The position numbers and the translations under genes were made by a program. Of a stretch of DNA of 64,000 nucleotides, positions 17,933 through 25,556 are shown one piece after another; positions within the stretch are counted from its first letter, which is position 1; each line of letters starts with the position of its first letter. The notes under the pieces are model-generated. The model was not told the DNA's origin. It was given only the letters and a program-made list of their open reading frames with translations, and made no database searches. The stretch covers positions 1 through 64,000 of the forward strand of contig CAYHPW010000006.1 in the NCBI GenBank assembly GCA_964358645.1, written 5' to 3'. Source of the stretch: JBBTDV01 sp038042605 (GTDB lineage: Bacteria; Bdellovibrionota; UBA1018).

Positions 17933-19274
17933 CCGCCCATTTCCGCTACCACAGCCTGTTAAGTTGGCGTTGCAGCGTCTGGATGAAGCAGGGTATGTGG
18001 CTTACGTTGTGGGTGGCAGTGTCCGTGATTTTTTACTTGGACGTGAATCCAAAGACCACGATATTGCAACCGGTGCTCGCCCGGATGAACTTTGTAATTT
18101 GTTTCCAGAGGCTGTCACTGTCGGTAAGCAGTTCGGTGTTATAAAAGTGCCTATACAAGAGGAAGGCGGACCTCCGGAAATGATCGAGATCGCCACCTTC
18201 CGTGAGGATCTAGATTACCAGGATTACAGGCATCCCAAAAGTGTCCGTTTTTCCGGGCCGGTTGAGGACGCCAGGCGGCGTGATTTTACGATCAATGCAC
18301 TTTTTTATGATTTTAAGACATCAAGGATATTTGATCCTACGGGTGGAATGCAGGATTTAAGAAAAAAAATTATCAGAGCAATCGGCAATCCAGTGGACAG
18401 ATTTAAAGAAGATGCGCTTCGGTTGCTTCGCGCGGTGAGATTTGCAGGTGCAATTGATTTTAAGATCGAACAGTCCACGTTTGAGGCAATTAAGTTTAAG
18501 GCACGTCTTATTAAACATGTCAGTTCTGAGCGCATACGCGATGAGCTGACGCTTATATGGACAGGGCCAAAGCCAGCAATGGTTCTAGAATTAATGTCTG
18601 AAGTTGGTCTTCTCAGCTATGTATTACCGGAACTTGAAGCGACCAAAGGTGTTGAGCAGTCCCCCGTTCATCACCCTGAGGGTGGAGTTTGGGAGCACAC
18701 TATTAAAATTATGCAATGTCTCGTTGAGCAAAATCAGGCCAGATCACCGGCTCTTTCATGGGCCACATTGCTTCATGATGTCGGTAAACCCGCCGCTTAT
18801 TTGCGGAGTAATAAGCAAAACTTCAACGGCCATGAGGCGGATGGGGCTAAGATCGCACATGATATAGTTGTTAGGTTGAGAATGCCTGGCGCTGAGTGCG
18901 AGAAGATAGTTGCGATGATTTCCGACCACCTAAAATTTAAAGACGCATTCCAGATGCGTGAATCAACTCTGCAACGGTTTATAAGGCAGCCATATTTTGA
19001 AGATCTTCTTGCACTTCATAAAGCAGATGCTTTGTCGTCCGATGGCAATCTGGCGCATTTTGAATTTTGTAAGTCGATGTTTGATCAGTTAAAGAAATTG
19101 CCGCATATTCAGCCACCAAAGCATATTAGTGGCGATGACCTGATCCAGCTTGGTTTTACCCCGGGGCCTCAGTTTGCAAAGATATTAAGAGAAATTGAGG
19201 ATCTGGCGTTGGAGGGACAAATCACGTCAAAGGAACAAGCTTTGGAATATGTAATGAAGATGTTCGTAAAATAG
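17823..19274 (+). CDS. cca: CCA tRNA nucleotidyltransferase / poly(A) polymerase family with HD domain
   Basis: Adds the CCA end (or part of it) to tRNA. The nucleotidyltransferase domain shows YVVGGSVRDFLLGR, DHDIATGARPDE and RRDFTINALFYD. The RNA-binding head has DRFKEDALRLLRAVRFA, and a C-terminal HD phosphohydrolase has LLHDVGKP and FNGHEADGAKIA. Coordinates give the longest frame, from GTG 17823. The homologous part starts only around residue 40 (about 17940), and the first ~36 codons overlap the upstream secreted-protein gene, so a later non-ATG start is likely. CCA-adding, A-adding and CC-adding enzymes of this class cannot be told apart here. Confidence 0.88.
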   Translation: MKKKLKAQKPSTVLRQTPLLKASTNTTGNISKWIRINRPFPLPQPVKLALQRLDEAGYVAYVVGGSVRDFLLGRESKDHDIATGARPDELCNLFPEAVTVGKQFGVIKVPIQEEGGPPEMIEIATFREDLDYQDYRHPKSVRFSGPVEDARRRDFTINALFYDFKTSRIFDPTGGMQDLRKKIIRAIGNPVDRFKEDALRLLRAVRFAGAIDFKIEQSTFEAIKFKARLIKHVSSERIRDELTLIWTGPKPAMVLELMSEVGLLSYVLPELEATKGVEQSPVHHPEGGVWEHTIKIMQCLVEQNQARSPALSWATLLHDVGKPAAYLRSNKQNFNGHEADGAKIAHDIVVRLRMPGAECEKIVAMISDHLKFKDAFQMRESTLQRFIRQPYFEDLLALHKADALSSDGNLAHFEFCKSMFDQLKKLPHIQPPKHISGDDLIQLGFTPGPQFAKILREIEDLALEGQITSKEQALEYVMKMFVK

Positions 19275-19284
19275 GGCATATCTC

Positions 19285-20820
19285 GTGTTACCTTTAAATT
19301 GGCTTGAGATAGCATTGATATCTAAATGGCTAGAAAGCAGTATTAAAGAAACCTGTGTCGAAAAGGTTTTTGTTCCGGAGAGGCGATTCTTTCCTGATGG
19401 ATATTTGAAGGATGAGTGGGCGATCAGGTTTTCTGGCCGTCACCGCGAAGAGTCACGTACTTTTATTTTTAGTGTGAGATCTGGTCATCCCTATATCGCC
19501 ATTGCGTCTTTTTCACTTAGACCAGCTCAGCACGCTCTTAGATCCAGTTTTGGCCTTATAATTAAGAAATACCTCGACCATGCAAAATTGCTAAGCATAA
19601 AACCTGTCACAAGGGAACGCATGACAATCATGTGGTTTTCATCACCTGCTCTTAAAAATGACGAGTTACTTGGCCTTGTTATATCGCTTAAGCCATCAAG
19701 TCCCGAAGCGGTGTTGATTACTGCTGAAAATCACGAAAAAGAAGCCGGTAAATGGCCTATTATTTGTTCCAGCAAAGCTATGCAAAAAGGCCCAAAGATT
19801 TTTAATTTACCAGATGGCTCAAGAGCGCCAGTGCAGCCGGCTATACGAAGCGAGCTTGGCAAGGATCCAAACATTTTATTTGCACAGTTTGAAAAATCAC
19901 TTCAGGAGGAAGCTTTTCTCTTGCGGCTATCGTTTATCGAGAAAGAAGTGAACCTAAAGGAAAAGAAAATTATTTCTGGCTTTGCTCAGGCAAAAGCTGC
20001 TGTGGAAAGGACTAAGGCCGAACCTGATTGGGAATATTATGGAGATTTATTTAAGGGGTCGCTTCATAAGCTTGCCCATATAACTATGAATGAAAATGAT
20101 AAAACAATTTGGGTTCGAAATCTTACAGACTTTAAAACTGATCAGGAAATTGAAATCCAATGTAATCCTCGGCTTTTACCAAAAGAACAGATGGAAGCAT
20201 TCTATCATCAAGCCAAGAGAAAAAAGCGCAGACTTGAAGAAGCACTTAGCCGCGTATCAATGTTCGGGTCTGATCGCGATGAGATAGCGAAGCACAAATC
20301 GGAGCTTGCTTCAATCAATTCACTTTTTAAGGATTCTAATATTATTGATTGGGACAGATTGGAAAAACTTCAGGACTTCTTTGTTAAATCAACGCATGAC
20401 AAAAATCAGCAAAAATTATCCCATAGGGGATCGATAGGGAAAATATTTAGATCAGTTGATGGGTTCACAATCATAGTTGGACGCAATAAAAATGAAAACA
20501 TGGAGCTTACATTTAAATACGCCAAGGGCAATGATATGTGGTTGCACATACGTGGCCGCCCTGGCGCTCATGTGGTAATCATGCTTGATGGGAAGCGCTC
20601 AGCTTCGCTCCAGACGCTTCTTGATGCTGCTCAACTTGCTATCAGATACAGTGGTGGTGAAAAGCTAGGTAAGGTAGAGGTGGATTATACATTTATAAAA
20701 TTTGTCAGGCGGATCAAGACTTTAAAAGAAGTCACGTATACGCAAAACAAAACTCTCCTGGTTGAATCTGACGTTGTTAGATTGAAAAGACTTTTAGAAA
20801 CATCGGAAAGCAATGAATAA
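19285..20820 (+). CDS. NFACT-family protein (RqcH/FbpA-like)
   Basis: Homologue of NFACT/RqcH proteins, which bind obstructed 50S subunits carrying peptidyl-tRNA and, in some bacteria, add C-terminal alanine tails for degradation. The 511 residues have an N-terminal NFACT-N domain, a central coiled coil (about 300-380) and a C-terminal NFACT-R domain with MWLHIRGRPGAHVVI. The catalytic Asp-Arg pair of RqcH appears to be Glu-Arg here (RERMTIMW, about residues 111-118), by eye alignment. Start GTG 19285 has AGGG at 19273-19276 in front. It lies between cca and a DUF167 gene, all tightly spaced. Confidence 0.82.
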   Translation: MLPLNWLEIALISKWLESSIKETCVEKVFVPERRFFPDGYLKDEWAIRFSGRHREESRTFIFSVRSGHPYIAIASFSLRPAQHALRSSFGLIIKKYLDHAKLLSIKPVTRERMTIMWFSSPALKNDELLGLVISLKPSSPEAVLITAENHEKEAGKWPIICSSKAMQKGPKIFNLPDGSRAPVQPAIRSELGKDPNILFAQFEKSLQEEAFLLRLSFIEKEVNLKEKKIISGFAQAKAAVERTKAEPDWEYYGDLFKGSLHKLAHITMNENDKTIWVRNLTDFKTDQEIEIQCNPRLLPKEQMEAFYHQAKRKKRRLEEALSRVSMFGSDRDEIAKHKSELASINSLFKDSNIIDWDRLEKLQDFFVKSTHDKNQQKLSHRGSIGKIFRSVDGFTIIVGRNKNENMELTFKYAKGNDMWLHIRGRPGAHVVIMLDGKRSASLQTLLDAAQLAIRYSGGEKLGKVEVDYTFIKFVRRIKTLKEVTYTQNKTLLVESDVVRLKRLLETSESNE

Positions 20821-21121
20821 GCACTGGCTTAAGCAAGTTGATAACGGCATAGTATTGCGAATAATCGTGCAGACCAAGGCTTCTAAAACAAAGGTAGTTG
20901 GCCTATATGGCGATCCACCTAGACTGAAAATAAAGGTAGCGGCGCCTCCTTTTGAAGGGCGTGCTAATGAAGTGCTGATCAAGTTTCTTTCGAAACTGTT
21001 AAATATGCCAGCAAGCCGGCTAGCATTTTTGCACGGCTTAAACTCTAGAATAAAAGATGTACTTTGTGTTGGTGCTTCAGAGGATGAGATAGCTAGCGTG
21101 GTGGTTAAAAGTTTTTCATAA
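20813..21121 (+). CDS. DUF167/YggU-family protein
   Basis: Small protein of 102 residues matching the UPF0235 family: IVLRIIVQTKASKTKVVGLYG, then LKIKVAAPPFEGRANEVLIKFL and a SR.KDV strand. This family folds as a compact alpha/beta domain of unknown biochemical role and is very widespread. The start overlaps the 3' end of the NFACT gene by 8 bases, so the two are translated together. Confidence 0.88.
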   Translation: MNKHWLKQVDNGIVLRIIVQTKASKTKVVGLYGDPPRLKIKVAAPPFEGRANEVLIKFLSKLLNMPASRLAFLHGLNSRIKDVLCVGASEDEIASVVVKSFS

Positions 21122-21169
21122 CCACTTACATAAATGCAAGCATCCACAAAAATGTGCTATTAAACACTA

Positions 21170-22528
21170 ATGTCTGAAGGAAACAAGGTTATCTGGCGGC
21201 TGCGAGCCAGAGCTGATAAGCGTTTTAAGGCGGGGCATCCGTGGGTCTATTCAAATGAACTGGCCTCTAGCCCCAAAGGGATTACCCCAGGGGAACCAGT
21301 AGAACTCAGGGATGCACATGGTAATTTTATGGCCTTTGGCTATGGGAACCCGCATTCCTTGATCACATTTCGAGAACTAACGCGAAATCAGGTTGAAAGT
21401 AATGCTGGTTCCATAGAAGCGGTATCAAAAGCTCTTGTCCGGGCTGGTGGATTACGGGCCAGGTTAGGGCTTATGCCTTTCAGTCATCGCCTATGTTTCG
21501 GTGAGGCCGATAATCTTCCTGGCCTAATCATAGATAGATATCGACTGGAGCATTCACAGGTTTTTGTCGTGCAAGCCCATACTGCGGGATCAAATAGGTG
21601 GATGCCTGATATTGAGAAGATTCTTTGCAATTATGTTGATGCGGCTTCGTCATTATATGGCGACGAGCTCAGGTGGAATGAAACTGCAGTGATGACACGT
21701 AATGATTTGTCAGTGCGCAAGCTGGAAGGGTTAGAAGAGGAAAAGCCTATCTTATTAAAAGCAACTGACGGTATTGATATGGAAGGGCTGGAGCATATTA
21801 AGATACGCATCAAGCCATCATGTCATGAAATGTATAGTGGCGGTCAGAGCGAGATTTGGCTCTTTACAAATCTTGCTTCCGGACAAAAAACAGGATTCTT
21901 TCTTGATCAGGCCGCAAATATTGAAATGGTCATGAACAAATTAATATGCTCATCATGGCAAGCCGAGCACAAATCGCATACTATAAAAATATTAGATTTA
22001 TGCTGTTACACAGGCCAGTGGGGAGCTAGGGTCGGCGGGATGTGTCGGCGCTTTGGACTATCCACTGAAATTTTAGCTGTTGATGCATCATCTATGGCTT
22101 TGAATATCGCATATAAGAACGTCATAGCTTTTGGGGCTAACTGTTCTGTACAGCGTGGTGATGTGCTTAAGGACCTGTATTCGTTACCTGATAGAGCATT
22201 TGATATAGTTATTTCTGACCCTCCAGCTTTTATAAAAAGTGGCAAAGATATACATGTCGGCAAGCATGCATATCTGCAGCTTAATACACAGGTGATGAGA
22301 GTAGTTAAGGCGGGGGGTATGGTTATAAGCAGCTCATGTTCATCGCTGTTTAGTGAGGAAGATTTTTTATCAGTTTTGGGGAAGGCAGCGTACAGGAACC
22401 AAAGAGTTGTGCAATGGATCGGACGTGGCGCTCAAGCCCCTGATCATCCAATATTGGCTGGATTTCAAGAAGGTCGCTACCTTAAATGTTGGGTAGGGTT
22501 CGCAAAATGCAATAATTATGATTGCTAA
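21170..22528 (+). CDS. RlmI-like class I SAM-dependent rRNA methyltransferase with PUA domain
   Basis: Probable 23S rRNA cytosine-5 methyltransferase. The N-terminal PUA domain includes GHPWVYSNEL and PVELRDAHGNFMAFGYGN. The central domain has FGEADNLPGLIIDRY. The SAM-binding motif I is ILDLCCYTGQWGA and motif IV is DIVISDPPAFIKS, followed by a Cys-containing SSSCSS motif typical of m5C enzymes. It is 452 residues against ~396 for RlmI, with extra sequence around residues 150-250. Substrate position is not certain. Confidence 0.88.
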   Translation: MSEGNKVIWRLRARADKRFKAGHPWVYSNELASSPKGITPGEPVELRDAHGNFMAFGYGNPHSLITFRELTRNQVESNAGSIEAVSKALVRAGGLRARLGLMPFSHRLCFGEADNLPGLIIDRYRLEHSQVFVVQAHTAGSNRWMPDIEKILCNYVDAASSLYGDELRWNETAVMTRNDLSVRKLEGLEEEKPILLKATDGIDMEGLEHIKIRIKPSCHEMYSGGQSEIWLFTNLASGQKTGFFLDQAANIEMVMNKLICSSWQAEHKSHTIKILDLCCYTGQWGARVGGMCRRFGLSTEILAVDASSMALNIAYKNVIAFGANCSVQRGDVLKDLYSLPDRAFDIVISDPPAFIKSGKDIHVGKHAYLQLNTQVMRVVKAGGMVISSSCSSLFSEEDFLSVLGKAAYRNQRVVQWIGRGAQAPDHPILAGFQEGRYLKCWVGFAKCNNYDC

Positions 22529-22652
22529 TAGTGCATAGTTAACAAGAACTGTAGCCATAAAGGTAATCTTTCCTGAAATTAAGCAGGCATATCTATTGCT
22601 TTCAATCCTGCGGCTTTCATTTCTTAACGGGTTCGCAGGAGGAACAGCAAAA

Positions 22653-23075
22653 ATGAAAAATATCACGAATTTGATTTTTGGGGCGGTGTCGATGAGCATG
22701 ATGTTTTGTGGCTTAATGGCATCGGATGCCAAAGCACTGGTTTATGAAGATGGGACTGTCATCGGCAAGGTCACTTTCGAGAAAAGGACAACGATTGTAC
22801 CTTTGTCTATTTGTGAGCAGGGGCAGATATGCCCCAAGCCACAGATTTATTGGAGTGTCATGGTTCATTCAAATGGCGTTCGTTATGAGATTGACGAGGT
22901 TTTTGGGCTGGGGAACTTTAAAGCGCCAGAATATGTTGAGCTTACGGGAGTTGTGATAAAGCCTGGTTGTCAAGTGGCTCTGGTCGGTCGTGTCGAGCCT
23001 ATCACTAAGGACTATGTCATAGTGTCAGATATAAAGCAGGCAATGGTTCTTAACGAAGGGTGCGAGGTCAAATAA
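22653..23075 (+). CDS. Secreted protein of unknown function
   Basis: ATG 22653 has a strong AGGAGGA ribosome site (about 22636-22642) and opens a signal peptide (MKNITNLIFGAVSMSMMF...DAKA). The mature domain of ~115 residues is beta-rich, with two cysteines in CEQGQIC and two more (PGCQVA and GCEVK) near the end, probably forming disulfides in the periplasm. An in-frame upstream TTG at 22596 would place charged residues before the signal and is rejected. The 3' end overlaps the convergent elbB gene by 8 bases. No family is recognised. Confidence 0.75.
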   Translation: MKNITNLIFGAVSMSMMFCGLMASDAKALVYEDGTVIGKVTFEKRTTIVPLSICEQGQICPKPQIYWSVMVHSNGVRYEIDEVFGLGNFKAPEYVELTGVVIKPGCQVALVGRVEPITKDYVIVSDIKQAMVLNEGCEVK

Positions 23076-23727
23076 TATATCCCACAAGCTTGCGGATGCC
23101 TTCAAAAATCTCGTTCAAGGGGGCCCCATCGTACATATAAGCTGGTGTAGAAGCTATGTTGTTCTTTCTGTCGAAATGAGCTTCGTTGACTTTGCAGACA
23201 ATATGTTTGTGACCAAGCTTTTCAATTTCAGCTGAGGCTTCACTTTTGGCGCCGACGGTCAGTTCGAATGATTTCCCTTTGAAAGCTAAGGCCAGTATGG
23301 CCGGGGCTATGCATATAGCGCCCAAGGGTTTGCCTTGTTTATGCATGGTGATCAAAATATCAGCCAAATCTTTACGTACACTGCCTCCGGAGCCTTTATA
23401 GGCAAAGGTACAGAGATTTTTTGCGGCACCGAACCCGCCTGGAATTATTAAGCCATCATATTCTGATGGCTTCATTTGTGACAGTGGAAGGACGTTCCCT
23501 CTAGCTATTCTTGCCGACTCCACCAGCATGTTCCGTCTCTCAGCAGCAACCGGTTGTCCTATTAAACAATTTACGACATCAGCTTGCATATCGTCGGCTG
23601 CAAAGCATTGAATGCTAGAAATTTTTCCTGAATATTGACTTAGTGCCCATAGAACGCCTACGGATTCATGAATTTCACTCCCATCCTTGTATCCGCAGCC
23701 ACATAAAATGACTCCTATTTTTTTCAT
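23068..23727 (-). CDS. elbB: Isoprenoid biosynthesis glyoxalase ElbB (DJ-1/PfpI superfamily)
   Basis: Glyoxalase-like member of the DJ-1/PfpI superfamily. The N terminus KKIGVILCGCGYKDGSEIHE matches the ElbB signature, and GLIIPGGFGAAKNL and GKPLGAICIAPAILA carry the nucleophile-elbow cysteine. ATG 23727 has a strong GGAGGAAAA ribosome site; the longer frame from 23760 has none. The residue following the first strand is Cys where others have Ser, a minor change. Its function in isoprenoid supply is by family only. Confidence 0.9.
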   Translation of the reverse strand: MKKIGVILCGCGYKDGSEIHESVGVLWALSQYSGKISSIQCFAADDMQADVVNCLIGQPVAAERRNMLVESARIARGNVLPLSQMKPSEYDGLIIPGGFGAAKNLCTFAYKGSGGSVRKDLADILITMHKQGKPLGAICIAPAILALAFKGKSFELTVGAKSEASAEIEKLGHKHIVCKVNEAHFDRKNNIASTPAYMYDGAPLNEIFEGIRKLVGYII

Positions 23728-23780
23728 GTAATTTTCCTCCAACGTAGAGTCTTTTATCACTTTCTGATATTCCTCTCTAT

Positions 23781-24275
23781 ATGGAAAATCATGGGATAAA
23801 CCGTATTCCTGGAGTTAATACTGTACTGGTGGTTTTATCGGCCACGGGATTAGTATATGACATTGAGGCATTAAGGCATGTAATACTTCTTGCCTATCCA
23901 GGAACGGTGGTTTTTTTTAAATCTACAAATGGTAAACCAATAGGCGTTTTGCCTGTTGGCAAGATTGACTTGTTAATAGACTTTACAGGACCTGGACAAA
24001 GGCAGTGCTCTCGTTTAGTTCGGAAATTTAGAAGGACTGCCAAGATGGCGGTGGGACGTAGTGTTGGAAGGGTCAGAGCCAAGAGATATGACAGGGTTTT
24101 TAATGAAATATCCATGGCCTTTAATTTCCCGGATATGCTGTTGCGAGAAAGCATGGTGCAGCGTGAAGTGCTGGCTCTTGCGGGGATCCCATTGGTGCCA
24201 TGTGGTGATACGCCCATGGATAGGTCAAAGAGCATAGCCCGTGAATTACCACCGTTATGCGGGCTTTCGGGTTAG
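23781..24275 (+). CDS. Uncharacterised protein
   Basis: 164 residues, soluble, with no signal peptide. An N-terminal strand-helix unit (VNTVLVVLSATGLVYDIEAL) is followed by strands KIDLLIDFTGPGQ and KMAVGRSVGR and a basic region (RVRAKRYDRVF). The arrangement recalls half of a Rossmann-type domain such as the acceptor half of heptosyltransferases, but this is weak. It is transcribed away from elbB and runs into the Rsm22-like gene with a 4-base overlap. No family is recognised with confidence. Confidence 0.7.
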   Translation: MENHGINRIPGVNTVLVVLSATGLVYDIEALRHVILLAYPGTVVFFKSTNGKPIGVLPVGKIDLLIDFTGPGQRQCSRLVRKFRRTAKMAVGRSVGRVRAKRYDRVFNEISMAFNFPDMLLRESMVQREVLALAGIPLVPCGDTPMDRSKSIARELPPLCGLSG

Positions 24276-25513
24276 TTTGGAGCGACTTTTTTAATACCGC
24301 GATTCGGTGAAGTTGTAATGATATCACCCCGCTGTAGTGAAAGTATTGAAGTACTGGGTTTGTGGAGCAGTTTTTTTTTGCCGAATTTGCTACAGACATA
24401 AAATTCCATTCCTCGGCTGGTTTTATGGACTGGGCTGACAAGTCTTTCCACCGGTACGTTATTATGGTTGGGGAAGGCATTTGGAATTAGTTCTTCAATG
24501 CTGGCATTGCTTTTCACCATTACGAGATAACTGAAAGCTAGTGATTTTCGATCTAGGCCGGCCATGCGGTCAATCAATTTGAAATATGGAGGTCTCATCC
24601 AAGAAACCTCTTCATGGCACCAGTCATCCGTTGAGGCTAGTGCGCCGCAGTTTTGATGACCCAGGCAAGGCAGGATTATCTTTAGCCAGTTGATACCTCT
24701 ATGTTTTGCGAGAGAAAGCAAGGCGCTTCGCAGCTCCAGGAGTGCTCTTGACTGGTGGCGTAAGGCCGGCTCGACGATAATGAATACGGATTCATGTTCA
24801 AAATTTTTCTCGAATGTTTTTAAAATGGATTTAGCAATGTCATGCTGTGAGGTTTTCATCTCATTCAGGAAATAGCTCATGACTAACAGGTTAAAACCCT
24901 TGGCTGATGGCGGTAAAAAACCCTCTTTTATATCGATTTGCCGATGAAAACTGCGGATAGGTATTTTTTTGCATCCCAAAACTGAAAAATAATATCTGGC
25001 CCATGCTTCTCCTATTTTAAGCATAGGTTTGTCTCTATCTATAAGAGCCCACGTCCCATTTGGCGGCATGTTGATCCCCGAAAAACATTCTCCGGCCATT
25101 ACACCACAAGCTCCCGAGGCGGGTCCGGCGCCAATTTCTATTCCATTTAGCGTGTTCCTGCCTTTCCATGTAAAACCAAGCCGGGATAGCTCGCTCCATA
25201 CACTTGCAATCCTGAACAAGTTGGAAGGCATGAAATAAAGAAAATATGCGAGCCTTAGATTAGCAGGATTGGAACAGGAGGCCCAGTAAGGGGACAGGTC
25301 TGCGGTTTGTATGTCTTCTTTACGGTTAAAAAGGGATGATAAATGTTTTACATGTGGAACAATTGAACGAGAGAGAAATCTGGTTGAAGTAATATCTTCT
25401 AATTTATTAATCAAGCCTTGCTGCTTGGTAAATTCAGCAATGAAGTTTTGAAAAGAGTCCGCGAAGGCATTCGTGATTTTATCTGAGACCAGCATTTGGT
25501 TATAAAAAATCAA
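24272..25513 (-). CDS. Rsm22-like small-subunit ribosomal methyltransferase family protein
   Basis: SAM-dependent methyltransferase fold with GIEIGAGPASGACGV as motif I, then WALIDRDKPML and LLVMSYFLNEM. The C-terminal signature LPCLGHQNCGALASTDDWCHE, then FSYLVMV, is characteristic of Rsm22, with the conserved Cys and His residues. In eukaryotes Rsm22 is a mitochondrial ribosome assembly factor that binds an iron-sulfur cluster; bacterial members are uncharacterised. The start may be TTG 25513 or ATG 25495; neither has a clear ribosome site. Divergent from the carboxylase-like gene across a short gap. Confidence 0.78.
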   Translation of the reverse strand: MIFYNQMLVSDKITNAFADSFQNFIAEFTKQQGLINKLEDITSTRFLSRSIVPHVKHLSSLFNRKEDIQTADLSPYWASCSNPANLRLAYFLYFMPSNLFRIASVWSELSRLGFTWKGRNTLNGIEIGAGPASGACGVMAGECFSGINMPPNGTWALIDRDKPMLKIGEAWARYYFSVLGCKKIPIRSFHRQIDIKEGFLPPSAKGFNLLVMSYFLNEMKTSQHDIAKSILKTFEKNFEHESVFIIVEPALRHQSRALLELRSALLSLAKHRGINWLKIILPCLGHQNCGALASTDDWCHEEVSWMRPPYFKLIDRMAGLDRKSLAFSYLVMVKSNASIEELIPNAFPNHNNVPVERLVSPVHKTSRGMEFYVCSKFGKKKLLHKPSTSILSLQRGDIITTSPNRGIKKVAPN

Positions 25514-25556
25514 ACTGGGTGGTCTTTGTCCAGTGGGTACGTTACGCTAATTGGGC

